Of a stretch of DNA of 64,000 nucleotides, positions 47,026-56,720 are shown piece after piece. The stretch comes from Deinococcus koreensis (GTDB taxonomy: Bacteria; Deinococcota; Deinococci; Deinococcales; Deinococcaceae): NCBI RefSeq assembly GCF_002901445.1, contig NZ_PPPD01000001.1, positions 1,208,501 to 1,272,500 on the forward strand, in the 5' to 3' direction. The notes beneath the pieces were generated by a model. It searched no databases. It saw nothing but the letters and a program-made list of their open reading frames with translations, and had not been told where the DNA came from. The number at the start of each line of letters is the position of its first letter. The stretch's first letter is position 1. The translations under genes and the position numbers were made by a program.

Positions 47026-49059
47026 ATGACCGCCCTTCCCACCACGCGCGACGTGCTGCTCACCTGCCCGCTGGACTGCCCCGACGCCTGCCGCCTGAAG
47101 GTGACGGTGGGCCGGGGCGAGGACGGCCTGGAACGCATGACCAAACTGACGGGCGACGCGAATCACCCGTACACCAAAGGCTTCGCCTGCGTGAAGACCG
47201 TGCACTATCCCTCGCGCGCGAACCACCCCGAGCGCCCGCTCTACCCCATGCGCCGCGTGAACCCGAAAACGGACGCCGAGCCCGTGTTCGAGCGCGTGAC
47301 CTGGGACGAGGCGCTGGACGACATCGCGGCCCGGATGAGGACGCTGCTGGACACGCGCGGCCCGGCCTCCGTGCTGCGTTACCACTACGCCGGCACCATG
47401 GGCCTGATGGAGAACAACCACGCCCACGCGCTGTTCCGGGCGCTGGGCACACCGGAACTGGACGAGACCATCTGCGCGTCGGCGGGCACCGAGGCGTGGA
47501 TGATGGGCTACGGCACGCGCTACGCCGTGGAGCCCGAGGACGTGGCCCACGCGCGGCTGATCGTGCTGTGGGGCATCAATTCGCTGAGCACCAACTCGCA
47601 CCTGACCCCGCACCTGACCGCCGCCCGCAAGGCCGGGGCGCGCATCGTCCATGTCGATCCCTATGAGAACCGCACCAGCCGCTTCGCCGACCAGCACCTG
47701 AAGCTGAGGCCCGGCACCGATACCGCGCTCGTGCTGGGCCTCATGCACGAACTGTTCGCGCACGGCTGGACGGACGAGGCGTATATCGCCGAGGCCACGA
47801 CCGGGATCGACGAACTGCGGAGGGCGGCGCAGGAGTGGACGCCCGAACGCGCCGCCGAGGTGACCGGCCTGAGTGCCGACGAGGTGCGCGACTTCGCCCG
47901 GCTGATCGGCACCACGCGGCCCACGTACATCCGCGTGGGCTACGGGATGACGCGCCACGAGCACGGCGGCACGGCCCTGCGCGCGGTGACGCTGCTGCCC
48001 GCGCTGACCGGCGACTGGAGAGTGCGCGGCGGCGGCTGTGCCCTGAGCGCCAGCGGGGCCTTCAAGCTGAACCGCACGCGGCTGGGCGCGGCGCACCTGA
48101 TCCGCCCGGAGACGCCGCACGTGAACATGAACGAGCTGGCGAACGCGCTGGCCCCGTCGGCGGGCGTGGGGGCCACGGTCATCTACAACTGCAACCCGGC
48201 GGTGGTCGCGCCGGATTCCTCACGGGTGCGTGCTGGGCTGCGGCGGGACGACCTGCTGGTGGTCGTGCTGGAACAGGCCATGACCGAGACCGCCCGGCTG
48301 GCCGACTACGTGCTGCCCGCCACCACCTTCGCCGAACACGCCGACGTGTACACCTCCTACGGGCACCACTGGCTGGGCTACAACCCGGCCGCCATAGAAG
48401 GCCCCGGCGAGACCCGCCCGAACTCCTGGGTCATGGCGCAGCTCGCCCGCCGCCTGGGCGTGAGCGAGCCCAGCGTGTACTGGACGGTGGACGAGCTGCT
48501 GGCCGAACTGCTGGGCACCGATCACCCGCATCTGGCGGGCATCACGCCGGAGCGGCTGAAGGCCGAGGGCAGCGTGCGGCTGAACCTCCCCGAGACTTTC
48601 CTGCCCTACGCGCACGGGGCCGAGACGCCCAGCGGCAAGGTGCAGCTCTCCCCCGCCCCGGCGTACCGCGAGCCCCAGGCCGCCTTGAACGCCGAGTATC
48701 CGCTGCGGCTGGTCACGCCGCCCGCGCACCACTTCCTGAATTCCACCTACGGGATGCTGGACGTGCTGACCCGGCCCGAAGGCCAGGAGCCGCAGGTGAT
48801 GCTCCACCCGGCCGACGCGGCCGCTTCCGGCCTGAGCGACGGCGACTATGCCCAGCTTCAGAGCGAGGTCGGGCAAGTCAGGCGCCGCGTGCGCGTGACC
48901 ACCGAAGCGCAGCCCGGCGTGGCGGTCGTCGAGGGGACGTGGTGGGGCCTGAGTGCCCCGGACGGTGAGAGCATCAACACTCTGACCGCGCAGACGCTGA
49001 CGGATTTAGGTGGGGGGAGTACGTTTCATAACACGAGGGTGAGGGTGGAAAAAACCTGA
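47026..49059 (+). CDS. Molybdopterin-dependent oxidoreductase
   Basis: A 677-residue enzyme of the DMSO reductase superfamily. The N-terminal 4Fe-4S motif is C-P-L-D-C-P-D-A-C with the fourth Cys in GFACVK. Bis-MGD-binding segments include LIVLWGINSLSTNSH and RIVHVDPYENRTS; the C-terminal molydop-binding domain begins near residue 560. No Tat signal is seen, so it is cytoplasmic. The substrate is unknown. TAGACT (47014-47019) lies 6 nt before the ATG. Confidence 0.93.
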   Translation: MTALPTTRDVLLTCPLDCPDACRLKVTVGRGEDGLERMTKLTGDANHPYTKGFACVKTVHYPSRANHPERPLYPMRRVNPKTDAEPVFERVTWDEALDDIAARMRTLLDTRGPASVLRYHYAGTMGLMENNHAHALFRALGTPELDETICASAGTEAWMMGYGTRYAVEPEDVAHARLIVLWGINSLSTNSHLTPHLTAARKAGARIVHVDPYENRTSRFADQHLKLRPGTDTALVLGLMHELFAHGWTDEAYIAEATTGIDELRRAAQEWTPERAAEVTGLSADEVRDFARLIGTTRPTYIRVGYGMTRHEHGGTALRAVTLLPALTGDWRVRGGGCALSASGAFKLNRTRLGAAHLIRPETPHVNMNELANALAPSAGVGATVIYNCNPAVVAPDSSRVRAGLRRDDLLVVVLEQAMTETARLADYVLPATTFAEHADVYTSYGHHWLGYNPAAIEGPGETRPNSWVMAQLARRLGVSEPSVYWTVDELLAELLGTDHPHLAGITPERLKAEGSVRLNLPETFLPYAHGAETPSGKVQLSPAPAYREPQAALNAEYPLRLVTPPAHHFLNSTYGMLDVLTRPEGQEPQVMLHPADAAASGLSDGDYAQLQSEVGQVRRRVRVTTEAQPGVAVVEGTWWGLSAPDGESINTLTAQTLTDLGGGSTFHNTRVRVEKT

Positions 49060-49100
49060 AATCGCCTAAATCGGCAATACCTATCCGCTAAGCTTTACAT

Positions 49101-49370
49101 ATGCACGAATTTGTTTGTGTGTGGCATCGGGACGAGTGGTGCCTGGTCGTCATCACCCCTGGCGAATTTCTAGGGAGAAAAGTTCGAGCTGATCGTGCTT
49201 TTAGGACACCAAACGCCAAGTACCGGGGCGGACTCAAGCACCGAGCTCATGCAGGTAATACCCCGAGTTGCGACCTGATAGGTGGGCTCTCAGCGCTTGA
49301 GCGATGCGTCGATCCTGCAACACCAGAAGAGATTCGCCTCGCTCAAGCTAATATCAAATCCCTTTGGTAG
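49101..49370 (+). CDS. Hypothetical protein, atypical composition
   Basis: An 89-residue protein with no recognised family (MHEFVCVWHRDEWCLVVITP at the start). Its DNA is clearly less GC-rich than the surroundings, which suggests foreign origin. TAAGCT (49089-49094) is exactly 6 nt before the ATG, supporting expression as a leaderless gene. The following 190 bp are also AT-richer and hold no gene. Confidence 0.55.
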   Translation: MHEFVCVWHRDEWCLVVITPGEFLGRKVRADRAFRTPNAKYRGGLKHRAHAGNTPSCDLIGGLSALERCVDPATPEEIRLAQANIKSLW

Positions 49371-49516
49371 TTAGGTACAGCGAGACACCTCCACACAATC
49401 GCCACGAGTGCAGGAAGGTGCCTCTTGCCTGCTTGCACATTGGCTCATTAGGTTGAGTGAATTATACGATTACTCTCTGAAGCAAGACAATCAGCTCGCC
49501 TCTTTTACCCTGAACT

Positions 49517-49537
49517 CCCCATCAGCCCAAGATGGGG
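49517..49537. terminator. Hairpin between convergent genes
   Basis: CCCCATC (49517-49523) and GATGGGG (49531-49537) are exact complements around a 7-nt loop. It lies between the small plus-strand ORF and the DUF1801 gene. No T-run follows on either strand. Confidence 0.4.
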
Positions 49538-49561
49538 CCTCGGCTTAGTTGGCGGAACCCC

Positions 49562-50011
49562 TCACCCCACCGCCTTCTTTACCAGCCCGACAATCCTCGC
49601 CTCCACGTCAGCCGTCCACGCCTTCAGCGCGAAGGAGGTCGGCCACAGCTCGCCGTCGTCCAGGCGCGCCTCGTCGTTGAAGCCCAGGGTCGCGTACCGA
49701 GCCTTGAATTTGTCCGCACTCTGGAAGAAACACACGACCTTGCCGCCCCTGGTATAGGCGGGCATCCCGTACCAGGTTTTCGGCGCCAGGGCGGGCGCGT
49801 TGGCCCGCATCAGGTCGTGGAGCCGCCGGGCCAGGGCCCGGTCTGCGTCCGGCATCTCGGCGATCTTCGCCAGCACGGCGCTCTCCCCGTCCTCCCTGGC
49901 GGCTTCCGCCTTCAGCTCCTGCGCACGTTCCTTCATGGCGGCGCGTTCCTCGGGGGTGAAGCCCTTCGTTCCAGCCTTCGCGGTTCGCATGCTGATGGTC
50001 TGTTCCGTCAT
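49562..50011 (-). CDS. DUF1801-type (YdhG-like) protein
   Basis: A 149-residue protein. The N-terminal third is Glu/Ala/Lys-rich and helical. The domain core shows the family's [20 protein letters not shown] and a C-terminal helix. Relatives include the Bacillus iron chaperone Fra; the function here is unknown. It is the last gene of the AraC-VOC-DUF1801 group. Confidence 0.82.
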   Translation of the reverse strand: MTEQTISMRTAKAGTKGFTPEERAAMKERAQELKAEAAREDGESAVLAKIAEMPDADRALARRLHDLMRANAPALAPKTWYGMPAYTRGGKVVCFFQSADKFKARYATLGFNDEARLDDGELWPTSFALKAWTADVEARIVGLVKKAVG

Positions 50012-50064
50012 GGCGTTCCCTCCTGTCGGGGACGAGGTGGTCGGACGGCTCAGCGCACGTCCTG

Positions 50065-50475
50065 TCAGCGCACTTCCTGAATGCGGATCAGGTTGCCCGC
50101 CGGGTCGCGGAAGGCGCAGTCGCGCACGCCGTAGGGCTGCTCGGTCGGCTCCTGCACGACCTCGGCGCGGCTGGCCTGGAGGCGCTCGAAGGTGCCGTCC
50201 AGATCCGCCGTGGCGAGGATGATGCTGGCGTAGCTGCCCTTGGCCATCAGCTCGGCCACGGTGCGGCGCTCGTCGTCGGTCATGCCGGGCGTGGCCTGGG
50301 GTGGATACAACACGATGGACGGGCCGCCCTGGCCCTCGGGCCCGACCGTGATCCAGTGCATCCCGTTATAGCCAACATCGTTCTGCACCGTGAACCCCAG
50401 GGTGTCGCGGTAGAAGGCCACGGAGGCTTCGGGGTCGGTGTGCGGCAGGAACGTCTGGTGAATGCTGATGTCCAT
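50065..50475 (-). CDS. VOC family protein
   Basis: A 136-residue glyoxalase-fold protein: [20 protein letters not shown], then [20 protein letters not shown] and the ending [17 protein letters not shown]. The ATG at 50475 follows a TAATGT box by 4 nt. It is 53 bp upstream of the DUF1801 gene and 7 bp downstream of the AraC gene. Confidence 0.9.
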   Translation of the reverse strand: MDISIHQTFLPHTDPEASVAFYRDTLGFTVQNDVGYNGMHWITVGPEGQGGPSIVLYPPQATPGMTDDERRTVAELMAKGSYASIILATADLDGTFERLQASRAEVVQEPTEQPYGVRDCAFRDPAGNLIRIQEVR

Positions 50476-50482
50476 GGCGACA

Positions 50483-50926
<444 letters not shown>

Positions 50927-51026
50927 TTCCCTGATCGTGCCACGGAGCGCCGCTGCGCTCAAGTCCGCTGGCTCAGGATTCACCACCGCGCCGCGCAGGG
51001 CCCCTCCGGCGCGTTACCCTGCATCC

Positions 51027-51773
51027 ATGACCCCCACCCTCCTCATCACCGGCGCGGGCCGGGGCATCGGCGCGGCGGTGGCGACCCTGGCGGCGGCGCG
51101 GGGCTGGGCGGTGGGCGTGAACTACCGCCAGGACGGCGCGGCGGCGGCCGGGGTGGTGGGGCGGATCGAGGCGGCCGGGGGCCGCGCCCTCGCCGTGCAG
51201 GCCGACGTGAGCGTGCCGGAGGACGTGGAGCGGCTGTTTGGCGAAGTGACCGCCGCCTTCGGCCCGGTTCGCGGGCTGGTGAACAACGCGGGCATCCTGG
51301 AGCGGCAGGCCCGCGTGGACGAGCTGGACGCGGATCGCCTCGCGCGCATTCTGAACACCAACGTGGTCGGGGCGTTCCTGTGCGCGGGCGCGGCGGTGCG
51401 GCGCATGTCCACCCGCTTCGGCGGCGTGGGCGGCGTGATCGTGAACGTGTCGTCGCGGGCGGCGGTGCTGGGCTCGGCGGGTGAATATGTGGACTACGCG
51501 GCCTCGAAGGCGGCGCTGGACACCCTGACCGTCGGTCTGGCGCGCGAGGTCGCCGCCGAGGGCATCCGCGTGTGCGGCGTGCGCCCCGGCCTGATCGAGA
51601 CGGACATCCACGCCTCGGGCGGCGAGCCGGGGCGGGTGGCGCGGCTCTCGGGGGGCGTACCGCTGGGCCGGGGCGGCGCCCCGCAGGAGGTCGCCCACGC
51701 CGTCCTCTGGCTGCTCTCCCAGGAGGCCAGCTACGTGACCGGCACGACCCTGGACGTGAGCGGCGGACGTTAA
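51027..51773 (+). CDS. SDR family oxidoreductase (FabG-like)
   Basis: A 248-residue short-chain dehydrogenase: cofactor motif TGAGRGIGAAVA, NNAG at the central strand, Ser in NVSSRAAVLG and the YAASK catalytic pair; the end YVTGTTLDVSGGR is typical of 3-oxoacyl reductase-like members. TACCCT (51015-51020) lies 6 nt before the ATG. Divergent from the AraC gene. Confidence 0.92.
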   Translation: MTPTLLITGAGRGIGAAVATLAAARGWAVGVNYRQDGAAAAGVVGRIEAAGGRALAVQADVSVPEDVERLFGEVTAAFGPVRGLVNNAGILERQARVDELDADRLARILNTNVVGAFLCAGAAVRRMSTRFGGVGGVIVNVSSRAAVLGSAGEYVDYAASKAALDTLTVGLAREVAAEGIRVCGVRPGLIETDIHASGGEPGRVARLSGGVPLGRGGAPQEVAHAVLWLLSQEASYVTGTTLDVSGGR

Positions 51774-51832
51774 CGTGTCTTGAGTCCCTTCGGCCCAGCC
51801 CGGAAACCGCTCCGCCTACGGTGGACGCGGTC

Positions 51833-52954
51833 ATGACCGTGAGTACCCAGCCCCCTGAAGTCCTGCCCGCCCCGGCGACCCGGCCGATGCCAGCAGCTCG
51901 GGTGGCCGCCATCGACGTGTTCCGGGGGCTGGCGATCCTGGCGGTGGTGGCGCATCACCTCGCCGGCCTGGGCCTCCGCTACGCGCCGGAGGGTTCGAAT
52001 CTGGAGCTGGGGCTGATCACCATCAACCGCTCGCTGCTGTTCGTGGTGCCGGCGTTCGTGTTCATGACCGCGCTGGTGCTGACGCGCTCGGCGCTGCGGC
52101 CCCGCCCGGACGGGGGCCGCTTCGACGCCGGGGCCTACTACCGGGCACGCGCCCGCACCGCGCTGCTGCCGTACCTGATCTGGACCGTGCTGTACGTGCT
52201 GTTCCGGGTCGCCACCGGGCAGGAGAGCGGCGCCGCGCTGTCCGATCCGGCGCGCTGGCAGACCTGGGTGCAGTATGGCAAGGGCTACTTCCACCTGTAT
52301 TTCCTGCTGGTCGTGCTGCAGTTCTATCTGGTGCTGCCGCTGCTGCTGCCGCTGTGGCGCCGGCGCTGGCCCTTCTGGGCGGTGCTGCTGGGCGCCTTCA
52401 CGGCGCAGCTCGCGGTGTACGCCCTGAACCGCGTGGGCATCCTGAACTTCGCCTTCCCCGCCACCATGGCCGTGTGGTATCTGCCCGCCCTGACGCTGGG
52501 CATGTACTTCGGAGCGAACGAGGGCGCTTTCGAGGCCCTGTGGGCGCGCGGGCGCTTCTGGATCGTGGCGGCGGCCGGAGGGGCGCTGCTGTGGTTCCTG
52601 CCGCTGGCGGTGGCCGTGCTGGACGACGCTCAGGTGAGCACGCTGGCCTTCAGCGCCGCCAACTGGGCGTATACGGCGGCGGCCACACTCGTGATCCTGG
52701 GGGTGGCCTACAAGCTGGCCCCGGCACCGGCCTGGTGGAGCCGCGCCCTGGCCGTGCTGGGCACCCTGAGCCTGCAGGTCTACCTGCTCCACCCGGCGCT
52801 GCTGTACCTGCTGGAGCGCTGGGGCTTTCCGCCGCACCCGCTGCTCTTCTCGCTCACGCTGGCCGCCTACGGTCTGGTCGCGCTGGGGGTGCCGGTGCTG
52901 GTCGCGCGGGCCCTGGCGGGCACGGCCGTCTCGCGCTGGCTGTTCGGCCGTTAG
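51833..52954 (+). CDS. Acyltransferase-3 family membrane protein
   Basis: A 373-residue protein with about ten TM segments. The first carries AIDVFRGLAILAVVAHHLAG, with the conserved Arg and His pair of this family. A second Arg-rich loop (YYRARARTALLPYLIW) is also typical. It moves acyl groups across or onto envelope sugars or lipids. TACGGT (51817-51822) lies 10 nt before the ATG. Confidence 0.88.
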   Translation: MTVSTQPPEVLPAPATRPMPAARVAAIDVFRGLAILAVVAHHLAGLGLRYAPEGSNLELGLITINRSLLFVVPAFVFMTALVLTRSALRPRPDGGRFDAGAYYRARARTALLPYLIWTVLYVLFRVATGQESGAALSDPARWQTWVQYGKGYFHLYFLLVVLQFYLVLPLLLPLWRRRWPFWAVLLGAFTAQLAVYALNRVGILNFAFPATMAVWYLPALTLGMYFGANEGAFEALWARGRFWIVAAAGGALLWFLPLAVAVLDDAQVSTLAFSAANWAYTAAATLVILGVAYKLAPAPAWWSRALAVLGTLSLQVYLLHPALLYLLERWGFPPHPLLFSLTLAAYGLVALGVPVLVARALAGTAVSRWLFGR

Positions 52955-52989
52955 ATTTGAGGCAGATGGGCCTTGCTACCCTTCTGGGG

Positions 52990-53955
52990 ATGAAGCGCGT
53001 GGTTCTTCCCCTCCTGCTGGGCGCTGCCCTGATGACTGCCGCCGCCCGGTCGGCCCTGACCACGCCGCCCGCGGCCCCCGACCGCACCACCCCGACCCGT
53101 GTCGCCCCCGCCCGTGCCGCCGAGGTGCCCATGCCCGTGCTCCAGCCCGAACCGCTGCGCTTCGCGCACCCGCTGGGCGACGCCTTCCTGTTCACGCCCG
53201 CCGCCTGCGAGCCGGGCTGCCCGCTCGTGGTGGTCTCGCACTCGCGCGGCATGACGGCCGAGCTGAGCCTGAGCCGGCCGCACCTGCTGGCGATCTACCG
53301 GCGGCTCCAGGCGGCCGGCTACGCGGTGCTGGTCAGCAACGACGCCGGCCCGACCACCTGGGGCGCGCCGCAGGCCCTGACCTACCTGGGCGACATGCAC
53401 TCGCGCGCCACCCGCGCGTTTCCTTTCAACGGCCGCACCTACAACTTCGGCTATTCCATGGGCGGCCTGCCCGCGCTGCTCACGGCCTCGCTGGGCGTCT
53501 ACCCGGTCTCCGGCGTCATCCTGCTGGACGCCCAGGTGAGCCTGCAGGACGTCTGGCGCAGCGGCCGTGGGAACCCCACCTTCGTGGCCGATATCGCCGC
53601 CGCCCATGGCCTGACCCGGGGCGAGACGCCGCCGCCGGAGCGCGACCCCTGGACGAGGGCCCGCGGCACCTGGGCGGCCCTGCCCCTGCTCGTCGCGGGC
53701 GGCGCCGGCGACACGGTGGTCTCGTTCGCCCGCAACGGCGAGGCCCTGTTCGCGCAGAGCAGCGCCCAGGGGAGCCAGCTGCTGCGCCTGGAGGGGCCCC
53801 ACCTGGGCGGCTCGCACTTCGGGGACGCCCTGCTGGAGCCCATGCTGGCCTTCCTGGGCCGCCTGGAAAGTGCCCAGGCCAGGGCGCCGAAGCCGCTGGT
53901 GCCGGTGCCTGATCCGGCCGCGCCGGCCCCTGCCCCCACCGACGCCACGGAGTAG
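52990..53955 (+). CDS. Exported alpha/beta hydrolase
   Basis: A 321-residue protein with an N-terminal signal segment (LPLLLGAALMTAAARSAL). The core has CPLVVVSHSRGMTAEL, the nucleophile elbow GYSMGG, Asp in LLVAGGAGDTVVSF and His in LEGPHLGGSHFG, close to dienelactone-hydrolase-type enzymes. The tail is Pro/Ala-rich. TACCCT (52977-52982) lies 7 nt before the ATG, 35 bp after the acyltransferase stop. Confidence 0.85.
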   Translation: MKRVVLPLLLGAALMTAAARSALTTPPAAPDRTTPTRVAPARAAEVPMPVLQPEPLRFAHPLGDAFLFTPAACEPGCPLVVVSHSRGMTAELSLSRPHLLAIYRRLQAAGYAVLVSNDAGPTTWGAPQALTYLGDMHSRATRAFPFNGRTYNFGYSMGGLPALLTASLGVYPVSGVILLDAQVSLQDVWRSGRGNPTFVADIAAAHGLTRGETPPPERDPWTRARGTWAALPLLVAGGAGDTVVSFARNGEALFAQSSAQGSQLLRLEGPHLGGSHFGDALLEPMLAFLGRLESAQARAPKPLVPVPDPAAPAPAPTDATE

Positions 53956-53979
53956 GCACAGGGTGGGGGGTGAAGCGGG

Positions 53980-54336
53980 TCAGCCCTCCAGCATGGCCTT
54001 CCAGCCCGCCGGATCGTCGCCCACGGTCAGCACCTTGCCGCCGCGCACCAGCGGGAGCCTCAGCAGTTCGGGCGTCTCGATGACCCTGGCGATCACGCCC
54101 TCCTCGGTGGTGCGCAGGTACGCGAGGTTGGAGCGTTCGTAGGCCTTGCCCTCCAGATCCAGCAGGGCGTTCAGGCCGAACTTCTGCACGAAGCGGGCCA
54201 GCTCGCCTTTGGCGATGGGCCGCTCGTTCAGATCCACCAAATGGATCTTGACCTTGCGCTCCTTGAAAAAGCGCTCGGCCGCGCGGGTTTCCTTACTTTT
54301 CTTGGTGCCGAACACCTGCACCTGCACGTCGCTCAT
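53980..54336 (-). CDS. ArsC/Spx-fold protein lacking catalytic cysteine
   Basis: A 118-residue thioredoxin-like protein. The start FGTKKSKETRAAERFFKERK aligns with the GTKKCKET pattern of the ArsC/Spx family, but the Cys is Ser, and no cysteine occurs anywhere in the protein. Redox arsenate reduction is therefore excluded; a binding or regulatory role is more likely. TAGACT on the minus strand lies 6 nt before the ATG. Confidence 0.85.
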   Translation of the reverse strand: MSDVQVQVFGTKKSKETRAAERFFKERKVKIHLVDLNERPIAKGELARFVQKFGLNALLDLEGKAYERSNLAYLRTTEEGVIARVIETPELLRLPLVRGGKVLTVGDDPAGWKAMLEG

Positions 54337-54403
54337 GGGTGAAGTCTAGCGACCCCAACCCACGAGAAGGCTGACCAGCGACCGTGCCCGGCGGGTGCCA
54401 GGT

Positions 54404-55303
54404 CTACAGCGTGCTGGTCGCCCGCACCCACCACGCCGGATGCTGGGCCTGGAGGGCCTGGGCCACGGCGTGGGCCTGGGAGTCGGTCGCCGCCAGGGCG
54501 AAACAGGTGCTGCCGGAACCGCTCATCAGGGGCGCGCGCAGCCCGGCGTCGGCCAGAGCCCGCAGCACCTCGCCGATGGCCGGATGACGGGCCGCCACGC
54601 CGCTCTGCAGGGCGTTCAGGTAGGGCACGGGTCGGCCGTCCTGCAGGCTGGTCAGGATGGCGTCGATGTCCAGGGGGGGCGTGAAGCCTTCCTCGGTGTC
54701 GAGCCAGTGGTAGGCGTCGCGGGCACTGACGGCCACGCCGGGGTTGACCAGCACGAGCGGGGTACGCGGCACCGGCAGCGGCGTGAGGATCTCGCCGATG
54801 CCCTGCGCCACGGCGGCGCGCCCGAGCAGGAAGAAGGGCACGTCGGCGCCCAGTGTCCGGGCCAGGGCGTGCAGATCCAGGCGAGCCGGATACAGGCGGG
54901 CCAGGGCCATCAGGGTCGTGGCGGCGTCGGAACTGCCGCCGCCCAGACCCGAGGCGACCGGCAGCGACTTCTCCAGCGTGATGCGGGCGCCCTGGGAGAG
55001 CTGCGCGGCGTCCAGATAGGCGCGAGCCGCGCGGTACACCAGATTGCGCTCGTCGCTGGGCAGGTCGGCGCCACGCACCTCCAGGCTCAGGGTCTCGGCC
55101 GGGGCGATCCTCAGGTCGTCGCCCAGCGCCAGGGGCACCATCAGGCTATGCAGTTCGTGGTAGCCGTCGGCGCGGGCGCTGCGGACGCTGAGGCCCAGGT
55201 TCACCTTCGCAGGGGCGAAATACGGCGCGGGAGCGTCGGGCGCACTGGAGGCGGACACACCGGATTCAGGCGCAGGGGACTCGGGCGCGGTTCGGTCAGG
55301 CAT
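54404..55303 (-). CDS. ispE: 4-diphosphocytidyl-2-C-methyl-D-erythritol kinase
   Basis: A 299-residue GHMP kinase of the MEP isoprenoid pathway. The family motifs are visible: YFAPAKVNLGLSV, the ATP-binding PVASGLGGGSSDAAT, and the C-terminal LMSGSGSTCFAL. It phosphorylates the product of the ispD gene directly upstream, whose stop it overlaps. ATG at 55303 was chosen; an ATG 12 nt upstream is also possible. Confidence 0.95.
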   Translation of the reverse strand: MPDRTAPESPAPESGVSASSAPDAPAPYFAPAKVNLGLSVRSARADGYHELHSLMVPLALGDDLRIAPAETLSLEVRGADLPSDERNLVYRAARAYLDAAQLSQGARITLEKSLPVASGLGGGSSDAATTLMALARLYPARLDLHALARTLGADVPFFLLGRAAVAQGIGEILTPLPVPRTPLVLVNPGVAVSARDAYHWLDTEEGFTPPLDIDAILTSLQDGRPVPYLNALQSGVAARHPAIGEVLRALADAGLRAPLMSGSGSTCFALAATDSQAHAVAQALQAQHPAWWVRATSTL

Positions 55304-56000
55304 CGGGCTCAGCATCCCACACGGCCGCCAGGGCCTGCGCGAGGGGCAGGTCGTCCGGGGTCGTGATCTTGAACAGGCGGGCGTCGCCGCGCACGAGGCG
55401 CACCTGTCCCCCGCTGCGGGCGATCAGGCCGGCGTCGTCGGTGGCGGCGTGCCCCTCGGCGTGCGCCCGGTCGTGCGCGGCCAGCAGCAGCTCGCGGCGA
55501 AAGGCCTGCGGTGTCTGCACCGCCCACAGCCCCTCGCGCGCGACCAGTTCGCCCCAGAGGCTTCCCGTGCCCGCCGCCCCTCCGCGAACCAGGGTGTCGG
55601 CCACCGGGCGGGCCACGGTGGCGGCGCCGGTCTCGGCCACGGCCTCCAGCAGGTCGTGGATGATCCGGGCCCCCAGGAAGGGCCGGGCGGCGTCGTGGAT
55701 CAGCACGTAGTCGGCGGTGGTGGCGTGGAGCAGGCGGCGCACGCTGAGCTGGCGGGTCTCCCCCCCGGCGATGAAGCGCACCTGCGGATCGGGGGCGGCC
55801 TGGAACTCGTCCCCCCTTCCCTCCGGCAGCGCCACCACGACCTCGTCGACATGGGGGCGCAGGGCCCCGATGCTGCGCTCCAGCAGGGTGCGCCCGGCCA
55901 GCGTGTACAGCGCCTTGGGGCCGTGGCCCAGGCGGGTGCCCGCCCCGGCGGCGGGGATCAGGGCGGCGACCGTGCCGGCCAGCAGGCAGGCGCCGCTCAT
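55296..56000 (-). CDS. ispD: 2-C-methyl-D-erythritol 4-phosphate cytidylyltransferase
   Basis: A 234-residue cytidylyltransferase of the MEP pathway. The CTP-binding start LIPAAGAGTRLGHGPKALYT, the HDAARPF motif and the late VQTPQAFRRELLLAAH with TDDAGLIARSG are characteristic. It overlaps ubiX by 3 bp (ATGA) and ispE by 8 bp, so the three genes form one coupled operon. Confidence 0.95.
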   Translation of the reverse strand: MSGACLLAGTVAALIPAAGAGTRLGHGPKALYTLAGRTLLERSIGALRPHVDEVVVALPEGRGDEFQAAPDPQVRFIAGGETRQLSVRRLLHATTADYVLIHDAARPFLGARIIHDLLEAVAETGAATVARPVADTLVRGGAAGTGSLWGELVAREGLWAVQTPQAFRRELLLAAHDRAHAEGHAATDDAGLIARSGGQVRLVRGDARLFKITTPDDLPLAQALAAVWDAEPDA

Positions 56001-56632
56001 GCGGGTTCTGGCTGGATGGACTCGGGCTGGGCAGGCGTCGGCTCCGGCTCGCCCCAGCGGCGGAAGCCGGGGACATCCAGGCCGAACTGGTCGAGCACGC
56101 GGGCGGTCACGAAGTGCAGCAGTTCCTCCACGCTGCGTGGGGCGTGGTAGAAGCCGGGACTGGCGGTCATGACGGTCGCGCCCGCGTCGTGGGCGGCGAG
56201 CATGTTGCTCAGGGCTGGACGGGGCAGGGGGTCTTCGCGCACGACCAGCACCAGCGGCCGGCGCTCCTTGAGGGTCACGTGCGCCGCGCGGCACAGCAGG
56301 GAATCGGCGAAGCCGTGGGCGATCTTGGCCAGCGTCCCGGCGCTGCACGGGATCACCAGCATGCCGCTGGTGCGGAACGAGCCACTGGCCACGCCCGCCG
56401 CCAGATCGCGGTCGTCGTGCAGGTGGGTCGCCAGGGCGTTCAGGTCGGCCAGGGTGGGGCCGGCCGCCTCGGCGCTGATCACGCGCTTGGCGCCGCTGGA
56501 GACGATCAGGTGGGTCTCGACCCCGGCCGCCTGCAGCGCCTGCAGGGTTCGCAGGGCGTAGGGAATCCCGCTGCCGCCCGAGACCCCGACCACCAGCTTC
56601 ATTCGGGCCGACCCCCGCGAACCAGACTCCAT
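55997..56632 (-). CDS. ubiX: Flavin prenyltransferase UbiX
   Basis: A 211-residue enzyme that attaches a dimethylallyl group to FMN, making the cofactor of UbiD decarboxylases. Motifs are VVGVSGGSGIPYALRTLQAL, IPCSAGTLAKIAHGFADSLL and EDPLPRPALSNMLAAHDAGA. Its product needs dimethylallyl phosphate, which fits co-transcription with ispD and ispE. TAGCCT on the minus strand (56639-56644) is 6 nt before the ATG at 56632; a start at 56602 is the alternative. Confidence 0.94.
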   Translation of the reverse strand: MESGSRGSARMKLVVGVSGGSGIPYALRTLQALQAAGVETHLIVSSGAKRVISAEAAGPTLADLNALATHLHDDRDLAAGVASGSFRTSGMLVIPCSAGTLAKIAHGFADSLLCRAAHVTLKERRPLVLVVREDPLPRPALSNMLAAHDAGATVMTASPGFYHAPRSVEELLHFVTARVLDQFGLDVPGFRRWGEPEPTPAQPESIQPEPA

Positions 56633-56720
56633 GCCCGCAGGCTAGCAGGGCGCGGGGGCCGGATGTCCCCGGGTTCCGGAAGGCTCTCAGTAGGGTTCTG
56701 AAGGCCCGTGTTCCGGGGCG

